A DNA stretch of 5,708 nucleotides. Source: Acidimicrobiaceae bacterium (GTDB lineage Bacteria; Actinomycetota; Acidimicrobiia; Acidimicrobiales; RAAP-2). The stretch lies in NCBI GenBank assembly GCA_003164275.1, contig PLSY01000384.1, positions 246-5,953 of the forward strand. Reading direction: 5' to 3'. The translations under genes were made by a program, and so were the position numbers. Shown one piece after another: positions 1-5,364 of this stretch (position 1 is the stretch's first letter; each line of letters opens with the position of its first letter). The notes under the pieces are model-generated. The model ran no database searches and had not been told where the DNA came from. It saw only the letters and a program-made list of their open reading frames with translations.

Positions 1-807
1 GACCAGCACGCCGCCCTCTTCGGCCAGGCCTGCTTCGACCCGGGCATGACCAAGGTGACCTTCGGCACCGGGACGTTCGTGCTCATGAACACCGGCTCCG
101 TCTGCCCGGAGCCGGTCGAGGGTCTCCTCACCACTTTGGCCTGGGACCTCGGGGCCGAAAGGAACATCGGTGTCGGTGGAGGGCCGGCGGGCGGCCGCTC
201 ACCGGTCTCCTACGCCCTGGAGGGGTCGGTGTTCTCCTCGGGGGCCGGCGTCCAGTGGTTGAGAGACGGGCTGGGCCTTATCGCCGAGTCCTCCGACCTG
301 GAGCCACTTGCCCGGTCCGTCGAGTCGAGCGACGGGGTGACCATCGTGCCCGCCTTCACCGGACTGGGCAGTCCCCATTGGGACCCGCATGCCCGTGGCA
401 CCATCGTCGGGTTGTCCAGGGGAACGGGTCGCGGCCAGTTGGCTCGGGCCATGGTCGAAGCCATGAGTTTCCAAGCCAGGGACGTCATCGACACCATGAC
501 GACGCCGGCCGTCGATCCCTCGGTTCTGCGGGTGGACGGCGGTGCGGCGGCCATGGGCCTGCTCTTGGGCCTGTTGGCCGACCAGACCCGGCTCTCCGTC
601 GTCCGACCGCAATCGATCGAGACCACGGCCATCGGTGCTGCCACACTGGCCGGCCTGGCCGAGGGCATCTGGGGCTCGCTCGATGAGCTGAGCGACCTCT
701 GGCAGGCCGAGGCCGAGTTCGGCCCCACGGCCGAGGCCACAGACGTCCATGCCGCCCATGACGCCTGGCTCCGCGCTGTCGATCGCTCCCGCCACTGGGC
801 GGGCTGA
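1..807 (+). CDS. glpK: Glycerol kinase, C-terminal part (5' end outside window)
   Basis: Phosphorylates glycerol with ATP to sn-glycerol-3-phosphate in the cytoplasm, feeding glycerolipid synthesis and glycolysis. The reading frame is open from base 1 and ends at TGA 805-807, giving 268 residues. The window begins at DQHAALFGQ, matching the glycerol-binding Asp-Gln segment (near Asp246 of the E. coli enzyme), so roughly 245 residues are missing at the N-terminus. Next come the ATP-contacting GTGTFVLMNTG, the family signature GLGSPHWDPHARGTIVGLSRG, MSFQARDV, and the FGGY C-terminal loop VDGGAAAM (bases 532-555), followed by ETTAIGAATLAGLAEGIW. An ATG at 46 lies inside the conserved fold and is not the start. 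Oddity: the loop that is usually DGGAVANNFLMQ lacks both Asn residues and the Gln, with Met at the first Asn position. Family assignment is very secure; full kinase activity is inferred. Confidence 0.95.
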   Translation, partial: DQHAALFGQACFDPGMTKVTFGTGTFVLMNTGSVCPEPVEGLLTTLAWDLGAERNIGVGGGPAGGRSPVSYALEGSVFSSGAGVQWLRDGLGLIAESSDLEPLARSVESSDGVTIVPAFTGLGSPHWDPHARGTIVGLSRGTGRGQLARAMVEAMSFQARDVIDTMTTPAVDPSVLRVDGGAAAMGLLLGLLADQTRLSVVRPQSIETTAIGAATLAGLAEGIWGSLDELSDLWQAEAEFGPTAEATDVHAAHDAWLRAVDRSRHWAG

Positions 808-820
808 CCGGCGTCAGCCC
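801..820. terminator. Candidate bidirectional terminator hairpin holding both stop codons
   Basis: Bases 801-808 (GGGCTGAC) pair perfectly with 813-820 (GTCAGCCC) around a CGGC tetraloop at 809-812. The glycerol kinase stop (TGA 805-807) lies in the left arm and the stop of the opposing ACT gene (TCA 814-816 on plus, TGA on minus) in the right arm, at symmetric positions. The hairpin therefore covers the whole 6-base gap between the convergent genes. Neither side has a T-tract, so if it terminates transcription it would be a tail-less type of hairpin such as has been proposed in high-GC actinobacteria. The structure is seen directly; its function is inferred. Confidence 0.55.
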
Positions 821-1476
821 CCGGCCGACTCGGGAGTCCTGCCTCGCCATCCATGGTCGGCGATCTCCGTCATGATCCAGATCCACTGACGCTCGCGGTC
901 TCGCAGCACCGGGCTCACCCGGCCGACGATGATCAGCTTGTCGGCCTGGATCATGGTGGCCGTGGCCACGGCCCCGTCCTCTTCCACCGAGTACGGGGGC
1001 GGGCTCATCGACTGGAGGGCCACGGCATTCAGGTGGTCGGGATCGGGCGGCTGGCCGACACAGGTGACCATCTCCGACGAGTCGAGGTCGACGACGGCGA
1101 CATACGTGGCGGCCAGGCTCTGGTGCACCCGAGTGGCCAGACGCTCCAACAGCTGGAGGGACGAATGCTGCTCGAAGAACTCGGTCGCCACCTCGAGCAG
1201 CTCGGTGTTGCGGTCGGGCAGGGGCCCGTCGATGGAGCGCACCGACTCGATCGTGACCCCGTCCACCTCGAGGACCTCGTCGCGCAGCAGCTCGATGAGG
1301 TTGTCGTCGGCCAGGCCGACTCCGAGCTCGTCGACGACGACCCCGTCATGGCGCTGGAGGATGTCGATGGAGATGACATCGCCCCCGACCGAGCCGATGC
1401 GGCTGGCTACCGCTCCCAAGGCTCCGGGCCGGTCGGGAAGATGCATCCTGATCAGGTAGTTGAACACGTCGTCCAC
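814..1476 (-). CDS. ACT domain protein with GAF-like C-terminal half (putative small-molecule-sensing regulator)
   Basis: Encodes 220 residues. Residues about 5-81 form an ACT domain: a β-strand FNYLIRMHL, then the classic turn and helix DRPGALGAVASRIGSVGGDVISIDI, and a second β-α-β half ending near VTIESVRSID. ACT domains usually bind amino acids or similar ligands; this one resembles the N-terminal ACT of actinobacterial malic enzymes, but no catalytic domain follows. Residues about 90-205 (LLERLATRVHQSLAATYVAVVDL ... KLIIVGRVSPVLRDRERQWIWIMTEIAD) read like a degenerate GAF domain, which is an inference from pattern. No DNA-binding or transmembrane segment is visible. The start is GTG 1476; an in-frame TGA four codons upstream (minus strand) blocks any earlier start. 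No Shine-Dalgarno sequence is seen. A TAnnnT box (TAGCGT) overlaps this GTG and sits 7 bases before a second in-frame GTG (codon 4), so a leaderless start there is an alternative. Convergent with glpK, downstream of plsC. Confidence 0.8.
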   Translation of the reverse strand: MDDVFNYLIRMHLPDRPGALGAVASRIGSVGGDVISIDILQRHDGVVVDELGVGLADDNLIELLRDEVLEVDGVTIESVRSIDGPLPDRNTELLEVATEFFEQHSSLQLLERLATRVHQSLAATYVAVVDLDSSEMVTCVGQPPDPDHLNAVALQSMSPPPYSVEEDGAVATATMIQADKLIIVGRVSPVLRDRERQWIWIMTEIADHGWRGRTPESAGG

Positions 1477-1652
1477 GCTAGGCCGTCACTGTGTACGCAT
1501 TGTTTCCGGTGGATTACGAGATGCAACTCAGAGTCGCTGACCTGGGCGGCGGGACCCGGTGAGCGGTCGACGGCCTCGGGCGGCGCGGAAGGAGCCACAC
1601 GGGAGCGGCCACAAGGGAGGGGGCGGTTTGCCGGCCGGTCCGGCTTATCAGC
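1477..1652. other. Intergenic region between the acyltransferase and ACT genes
   Basis: These 176 bases separate two minus-strand genes. Apart from the hairpin next to the acyltransferase stop, nothing clear was found. Close to the ACT gene the minus strand carries promoter-like fragments (TTGCAT, TACACA, TAGCGT), but none form a well-spaced pair. The long plus-strand frame crossing this region is the antisense shadow of the ACT gene. Confidence 0.5.
1630..1644 (-). terminator. Weak hairpin after the acyltransferase stop
   Basis: GCCGG at 1630-1634 pairs with CCGGC at 1640-1644 around a five-base loop, starting 8 bases past the acyltransferase stop on the minus strand. The stem is short but all G/C, and AAACC rather than a T-run follows on the minus strand. 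It may mark the 3' end of the acyltransferase transcript; short GC stems are also frequent by chance in DNA of this composition. Confidence 0.25.
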
Positions 1653-2381
1653 TCAACTGGCACCGGCTCGCTTGGCGTAGACGTCGACGTAGTCCTGGCC
1701 CGAGAGGCGGCCGATCTCAGCCATGAGGGCATCGGTCAGCTCCCGCAGCCCGGTCGGCTCGGGGCCGGGGAGCGCCGCGCCGGCCAGGGCCCCGGCGACC
1801 GGCTCGACGGTCAACTGGCCACAGCGGCCCGTCGTCACCTTGGCGCCATGGCGCAGGAAGCTGACCGGGGGGCCGAATCGGACGGTGACGGTGTGGAACG
1901 GTCGCATGAGCCGGCTGCCGGGGGGCTGTACGCACCGCGTGCCGACGATGCCGACCGGGATGACCGGGACATCACAGCCGAGGGAGAGACGGGCGACGCC
2001 CGTGTGGCCCTTGTGGAGGCGCTCATCGGGGGCACGCGTCCCCTCTGGGTAGATGCCGAGCAGTTGGCCGGCGTTCAGCACCTTGATCGCCGTGTCGAGT
2101 GCCCGTTGCGACGCGTCCCCTCCCCCTCGCTGCATGGGTATCTGGCCGACCGCCCTAAAGAACCAGGACGTCCGCCAGCTCTCGAAGTACTCGGCCTTGG
2201 CCACATACGTGAGCCGGCGCCGGAGGACGAGGGGCAAGAAGAACGAGTCGCAGAACGACTGGTGGTTGGCGGCGAGGACGGCCGGGCCGTCGGAGGGAAT
2301 GTTCTCCGAGCCCTCGATCCTGACTCGCCAGAACAGGAAGAAGATCGGGCTCAACAGCCCCTTCAGGATCCAGTAGGCCAC
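1653..2381 (-). CDS. PlsC-family 1-acylglycerol-3-phosphate (lysophospholipid) acyltransferase
   Basis: Transfers an acyl chain to a lysophospholipid acceptor, typically lysophosphatidate to phosphatidate, at the inner face of the membrane. With the start chosen here it has 242 residues, normal for the family. All motifs are present: NHQSFCD (H40 and D45, the catalytic HX4D), GQIPMQR (79-85), YPEGTR (111-116, glycerophosphate-binding type), and VPVIPVGIVGT (138-148). Residues 4-19 (WILKGLLSPIFFLFWR) form a hydrophobic membrane-associating helix. The C-terminus LSGQDYVDVYA is typical of actinobacterial members. Start: GTG 2381 directly precedes the conserved helix. The frame stays open to 2618, but that stretch is Arg/Pro/Gly/Ser-rich, unlike the family, and would run into the divergent glycosyltransferase. 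ATG 2477 (274 residues) is a less likely alternative. Residues about 174-210 are a Gly/Ala/Thr/Pro-rich stretch longer than usual. Exact acceptor unknown. Confidence 0.88.
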   Translation of the reverse strand: MAYWILKGLLSPIFFLFWRVRIEGSENIPSDGPAVLAANHQSFCDSFFLPLVLRRRLTYVAKAEYFESWRTSWFFRAVGQIPMQRGGGDASQRALDTAIKVLNAGQLLGIYPEGTRAPDERLHKGHTGVARLSLGCDVPVIPVGIVGTRCVQPPGSRLMRPFHTVTVRFGPPVSFLRHGAKVTTGRCGQLTVEPVAGALAGAALPGPEPTGLRELTDALMAEIGRLSGQDYVDVYAKRAGAS

Positions 2382-2392
2382 AGGCCACGGTA
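2382..2392 (-). promoter_or_regulatory. Possible -10 box for leaderless acyltransferase transcript
   Basis: On the minus strand TACCGT (2392-2387) fits the actinobacterial TAnnnT -10 pattern. GTG 2381 begins 6 bases after its last base, about where transcription would start, so the mRNA would begin at or next to the start codon. No Shine-Dalgarno sequence is present, which fits. There is no convincing -35 (GTGCAC at 17-base spacing is poor), so this rests on one short motif. Confidence 0.3.
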
Positions 2393-2538
2393 TCCGCGGG
2401 CGCGCCAGCGTGCACGGACGGCGACGATGACCCGAAGAGGGCGACCTGCCGTCCCTTACGCGCCCTGATCGGCCCATCGGACTGGCACCGACGCAGTGCA
2501 CGGGTGACCGCCCCAGCCCGAGTGGTGGGTGGGTGCCG

Positions 2539-2544
2539 TAGTCT
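2539..2544 (+). promoter_or_regulatory. Possible -10 box for the glycosyltransferase gene
   Basis: TAGTCT fits TAnnnT and would place the transcript start near 2551, giving a leader of about 50 bases before ATG 2603. No recognisable -35 lies 16-18 bases upstream. In the predicted leader, GGAG (2558-2561) can pair with CTCC (2568-2571). A weak GAGG (2589-2592) ends 10 bases before the ATG and is the only ribosome-binding candidate. Confidence 0.25.
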
Positions 2545-2602
2545 GGAACTCCCAGTTGGAGGGTGATCTCCGGTTCCCCGCGTACATCGAGGCCACAGAC
2601 GA

Positions 2603-3718
2603 ATGAGCGTTCGGACAACCAGCACCGGTCAACGGACCCTGCTCATCGACCTAGGCGACGTCGGCAAGAGCGTGAAAGGGGTGGCGAGGGTCCAGACCTC
2701 GTTGGCCCCACAACTCGCCGCTCTCGCTCCCGAGCGGTATGAGGCGGTGTGCACGCCAGTCGGCAAAGAGATCATCGACGGGTTGGACCTCGGCATTCCG
2801 ATCCATGTCGTCCGCAACGCGCCTGGGACCGTGTGGGAGCAGGTCGTCCTGCCGACCGTCGCCACCCGCCTCAGGGCGTCGGCCCTCTATGCCCATAGGG
2901 AATGCGGCGCTCTGTGGGGTCCGCGCCTCGTGCTACACGTTCCCGAGGACCCCGAGATCAGGTGGCGACGTGAGCCGACCTCAGACGCACGCGAACTGGC
3001 CCGTCGGCGCTACAGCCGCACGATGATGAACCGATCGCTCGCTCGCTCCACCGTGGTGGCGTCCACCAATGCCACCCTCAGGGACCTAGAAGAGAACCAC
3101 CATCTGGCCCCGGGCCGGGCGACGGTCGTGCCCCTCGGCGTCGACCTCGACCTCTTCCGACCCGGCCGGAGCGTGCCCGACCCTCGTCCCTACTTCTTCC
3201 ACCTGGCATCGTCGGACGAGCGGGACCGCACCGCGCTCCTCGTGCGTGGCTTCGCCCGGTACCGTCTCGACCGGCCGACCGGTGCCCGCCTGGTCATCGG
3301 GGGGGCGCTCGGCTCCCAGGCCACTGAGATCGAGCGACTCATTACCGATCTGAACATCGCTGAAGACACCGATCTGCTCGGCCGGGTGAGCGACGACGAA
3401 CTGGCCGACCGCTACGCCGGGGCCGTCGCCACCGTCCAGGCCTCTCCCGACGAGGGCTTCGGACTCCAGGCCCTCGAGGCGATGGCATGTGGATCGCTGG
3501 TCATCTCGACCCCGGCAGAAGCGGTGAGAGAGGTGGTCGGAGAAGGCGTCGTCCTGTGGGCCGAGCCCGAGTTCGAGGCCATCGCCGATGCCCTCCGGGC
3601 CGCCTCTGACGGCGTCGACCTGTCCGTTCGGGCGACCACGGTGAACCGCCAACGCGCCGAGCACTTCTCTTGGGGACGCGCCGCTCGTTCGCTCCATGCC
3701 CTACTCACCGCCCATTGA
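2603..3718 (+). CDS. Glycosyltransferase, GT-B fold, GT4-like (group 1)
   Basis: Probable retaining glycosyltransferase that moves a sugar from a nucleotide- or phospho-activated donor to an unknown acceptor; cytoplasmic, 371 residues, a normal GT4 length. The N-terminal acceptor domain starts with RTLLIDLGDVGKSVKGVARVQ, matching the usual strand, loop and G(I/V)(A/G)R helix of bacterial GT4 enzymes. The inter-domain segment is VVASTNATLRDL ... ATVVPLGVDLDLF (about 151-185). The C-terminal donor domain has FFHLASSDERDRT, LVIGGALG (230-237), DLLGRVSDDELADRYAGAVATVQASPDEGFGLQALEAMACG; E284 and E292 are the EX7E pair of the donor site. No signal peptide or membrane segment is seen. ATG 2603 is chosen because it directly precedes the first β-strand. 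It stands alone: no other glycan, polymerase or flippase genes flank it, so the product cannot be named. It ends at TGA 3716-3718. Confidence 0.9.
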   Translation: MSVRTTSTGQRTLLIDLGDVGKSVKGVARVQTSLAPQLAALAPERYEAVCTPVGKEIIDGLDLGIPIHVVRNAPGTVWEQVVLPTVATRLRASALYAHRECGALWGPRLVLHVPEDPEIRWRREPTSDARELARRRYSRTMMNRSLARSTVVASTNATLRDLEENHHLAPGRATVVPLGVDLDLFRPGRSVPDPRPYFFHLASSDERDRTALLVRGFARYRLDRPTGARLVIGGALGSQATEIERLITDLNIAEDTDLLGRVSDDELADRYAGAVATVQASPDEGFGLQALEAMACGSLVISTPAEAVREVVGEGVVLWAEPEFEAIADALRAASDGVDLSVRATTVNRQRAEHFSWGRAARSLHALLTAH

Positions 3719-3729
3719 AGGTCAAGGTG

Positions 3730-3744
3730 GAGCTCGCCGAGCTC
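3730..3744. repeat. Perfect 15-base palindrome (terminator or operator candidate)
   Basis: GAGCTC (3730-3735), GCC, GAGCTC (3739-3744): each arm is itself palindromic, so the element is both an inverted and a direct repeat. It lies 11 bases after the glycosyltransferase stop and 31 bases before the TetR promoter -35. A second small stem, GCGC (3750-3753) with GCGC (3757-3760), follows. It could form the 3' hairpin of the glycosyltransferase transcript or a binding site for the TetR dimer. No T-run follows. Confidence 0.35.
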
Positions 3745-3775
3745 ACGAGGCGCCCGGCGCTCTGTCGCTGTCGCA

Positions 3776-3804
3776 TTGACCGCAGCGCCGGGCGGCCGTA
3801 GCGT
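3776..3804 (+). promoter_or_regulatory. Promoter of the tetR - SMP-30 operon, near-leaderless
   Basis: The -35 box TTGACC (3776-3781) and -10 box TAGCGT (3799-3804) are separated by exactly 17 bases, the best-formed promoter in the window. Transcription should begin about 7-10 bases after the -10, at 3811-3814, so the ATG at 3814 would lie at or within three bases of the mRNA 5' end. No Shine-Dalgarno sequence precedes the ATG, consistent with leaderless translation. An imperfect operator-like repeat, GGGCG (3790-3794) and CGCCC (3809-3813), brackets the -10 box and may be an autoregulatory TetR site. The motifs and spacing are seen; the rest is inferred. Confidence 0.6.
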
Positions 3805-3813
3805 CGATCGCCC

Positions 3814-4428
3814 ATGGCCCGCCGACTCACCCCACGAGGTACCCGGCGTCGGGCCGAGCTCGTCGACTACGCCACCCGGGCCTTCGCCGCCAACGGATAC
3901 CACGCCACCTCGGTGGACAGCATCGTCGACGGCCTGGGAGTCGGGAAGGGCGTTTTCTACTGGTACTTCTCGTCGAAGGAGGACCTGCTGCGAGAGCTGC
4001 TCACCGCGGCCCTCCGCTCGATGCGCCTGGCCCAGCGGGAGGCGATCGCTGGCGAACACGATCCGGCCCGCCGCATCGAACAAGGCATCAGGGCCTCCCT
4101 ACTGTGGCTCGCCGAGCACCGTGACCTGGTCATGCTCATGGAGTTCGCACGCCTCGATGAGCGCTTCGCCCCGTTCATGCGCCTCGGTGACCAACAGATG
4201 GTGGCCGACGCCCAGCCCCATGTCAGTGCGGGAATCACTGCAGGGCTCCTCCGGGGCGAGGACCCGGTCGTGCTCACCATGGCCATCGTCGGCGTGACCT
4301 CCCACCTGGCCCGGACCCTGGTCCTCGAGCGCGGTGAGGACCCTGAGCGGGTAGCCAGGGTGGTCATCGCCTTTTGCCGACAGGGCTACCTGTCCGACAA
4401 CGCCCTGCAGGCCACGAGAACGGCGTGA
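3814..4428 (+). CDS. TetR/AcrR-family transcriptional regulator
   Basis: A ligand-responsive DNA-binding dimer, usually a repressor of its own and adjacent genes; 204 residues, standard length. The N-terminal TetR DNA-binding domain is clear: RRRAELVDYATRAFAANGYHATSVDSIVDGLGVGKGVFYWYFSSKEDLLRELL (about 11-63), with the helix-turn-helix near 32-52 and the family hallmark GVFYWYFSSKEDLL. The C-terminal helical ligand-binding region (about 70-200) is variable and does not identify the ligand. ATG 3814 is supported by the promoter just upstream and by the position of the domain. Its last codon overlaps the start of the SMP-30 gene (GTGA, 4425-4428), so the two are probably co-transcribed and coupled in translation. 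The likely inference is that the regulator controls, and responds to a substrate or product of, that enzyme. Confidence 0.92.
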   Translation: MARRLTPRGTRRRAELVDYATRAFAANGYHATSVDSIVDGLGVGKGVFYWYFSSKEDLLRELLTAALRSMRLAQREAIAGEHDPARRIEQGIRASLLWLAEHRDLVMLMEFARLDERFAPFMRLGDQQMVADAQPHVSAGITAGLLRGEDPVVLTMAIVGVTSHLARTLVLERGEDPERVARVVIAFCRQGYLSDNALQATRTA

Positions 4429-5321
4429 CTGCCATCGGGGAGTTCGCTGCCCGGCCATTCGTCGAGGGGCTGTACTTCGGGGAATGCCCGCGCTGGCACG
4501 ACGGGCGCCTGTGGTACTCGGACTTCTTCGCCAACACGGTGTCCTCGGCCGGCGCCACCGGTGACACACGAGTCGAGGTGGCGGTGGCCGATGAGCCGGC
4601 CGGCCTCGGATGGCTTCCCGATGGTCGCCTCTTGGTGGTGGCGAGAAAAGCTCGCACCGTGCTCCGAGTCGAGCCCGACGGGCGCCAGGTCGAGCACGGC
4701 GACCTGCGAGGGCTGGCCGGCTTCCACTGCAACGACATGGTGGTGGACGCGGCCGGGCGGGCCTATGTGGGCAACTTCGGCTTCGATCTCGACCGGTTCG
4801 TGGCCGAGCGGGGAGGTGCCGCCCTCTACCGGCCACCGGGGGCACCCGAGGCCTCACTGCTCTGGGTCGATCCCGACGGGTCGACCGGTGTGGCGGCCAC
4901 GGGCGTGGTCTTCCCCAACGGTGCAGTGATCACCGACGACGGTTCGACCCTGATCCTGGCCGAGACCCTGGCCCGGCGTATCACCGCCTTCGATCGGGCC
5001 GAGGACGGCACGCTGTCGCGGCGCCGGTTGTGGGCCTCACTCGAAGCCGGCTCCCCCGACGGGATCTGCCTCGATGCCGAAGGTCGGGTGTGGGTGGCCA
5101 ACGCCGCCGCCCCCGAGTGCCTGTTGCTGGCGGAGGGCGGGGAGGTCGTCGGGCGGGTCCTCACTTCGCAGAACTGTTACGCCTGCATGCTCGGAGGCAC
5201 TGACCGGCGAACGCTCTACCTGATGACCGCGCCGACCGGGACCGACGAGGTGGCGAGGGCTGCGCCGAAGGGCCGCATCGAACAGGCCACCGTGGGCGTT
5301 CCCGGCGCCGGGAGGCCGTGA
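4425..5321 (+). CDS. SMP-30/gluconolactonase/LRE-family hydrolase
   Basis: A cytoplasmic six-bladed β-propeller enzyme of a family whose members hydrolyse sugar lactones or other esters with a divalent metal; 298 residues, matching the family. The four metal and substrate residues of human SMP-30 have counterparts: E20 in GECPRW, N103 in HCNDMVVD, N165 in FPNG, and D212 in SPDGICLD. Blade-like repeats include LGWLPDGRLLVV, MVVDAAGRAYVGNFG, VITDDGSTLILAETLARRITAFD and ICLDAEGRVWVANA; the end has YACMLGGTDRRTLYLMTA. Start: GTG 4425, overlapping the TetR stop by four bases. The frame is open back to ATG 4374, but that extension would lie within the regulator and adds unlike residues. No signal peptide. 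The substrate (gluconolactone, another sugar lactone, or an unrelated ester) cannot be told from sequence. Confidence 0.9.
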   Translation: MTAIGEFAARPFVEGLYFGECPRWHDGRLWYSDFFANTVSSAGATGDTRVEVAVADEPAGLGWLPDGRLLVVARKARTVLRVEPDGRQVEHGDLRGLAGFHCNDMVVDAAGRAYVGNFGFDLDRFVAERGGAALYRPPGAPEASLLWVDPDGSTGVAATGVVFPNGAVITDDGSTLILAETLARRITAFDRAEDGTLSRRRLWASLEAGSPDGICLDAEGRVWVANAAAPECLLLAEGGEVVGRVLTSQNCYACMLGGTDRRTLYLMTAPTGTDEVARAAPKGRIEQATVGVPGAGRP

Positions 5322-5325
5322 GCCC

Positions 5326-5361
5326 AGGGAGCCAAGATCCCTCGAGGCCGGCGGAAGCCGG
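5326..5361. terminator. Two tandem hairpins between convergent genes
   Basis: The 43-base gap between the SMP-30 stop and the aminotransferase stop contains two stems: AGGGA (5326-5330) with TCCCT (5338-5342), seven-base loop, and CCGGC (5348-5352) with GCCGG (5357-5361), GGAA loop (TTCC on the minus strand). Two G·T pairs could extend the second stem. Their position suits a bidirectional terminator, although no long T-run is present on either strand. Confidence 0.4.
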
Positions 5362-5364
5362 TTG

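Larger units (their letters stand above)
2382..2602. other. Divergent intergenic region between acyltransferase and glycosyltransferase genes
   Basis: These 221 bases lie between two divergently transcribed genes if the acyltransferase starts at 2381. Frames through it give Arg/Pro-rich, family-unlike peptides. It should hold promoters for both genes. A second minus-strand start candidate (ATG 2477) and an orphan Shine-Dalgarno-like run on plus (GGAGGGTGATC, 2558-2568) lie here. No other element was recognised. Confidence 0.5.

Noticed and set aside
103..123. The peptide CPEPVEG in glycerol kinase, similar to peptides encoded by some dispersed bacterial repeats
   Set aside because: The segment aligns in place with the variable residues before GLLTT in glycerol kinases, adds no evident insertion, and no second copy was noticed in the window.
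199..886. Long minus-strand frames opposite glycerol kinase
   Set aside because: The plus strand carries unmistakable glycerol kinase motifs throughout; the antisense peptides have no coherent domain.
853..1680. A 275-codon plus-strand frame covering the ACT gene and the following gap
   Set aside because: It is antisense to a gene with a recognisable ACT domain. Its peptide (rich in Asp, Gly, His, Val) shows no family pattern and arises from GC-rich codon usage on the other strand.
2603..3718. Possibility that the lone glycosyltransferase marks a polysaccharide or glycolipid island
   Set aside because: No other glycan, transport or mobile-element gene is in the window, and composition is like its neighbours.
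4374..4424. Upstream extension of the SMP-30 gene from ATG 4374
   Set aside because: It would lie wholly within the TetR gene and adds 17 residues not typical of the family; the GTGA overlap at 4425 gives a normal N-terminus.
5301..5312. Perfect 12-base palindrome CCCGGCGCCGGG near the end of the SMP-30 gene
   Set aside because: It lies inside coding sequence and codes for the C-terminal PGAG; such G/C-only palindromes are expected by chance at this composition.
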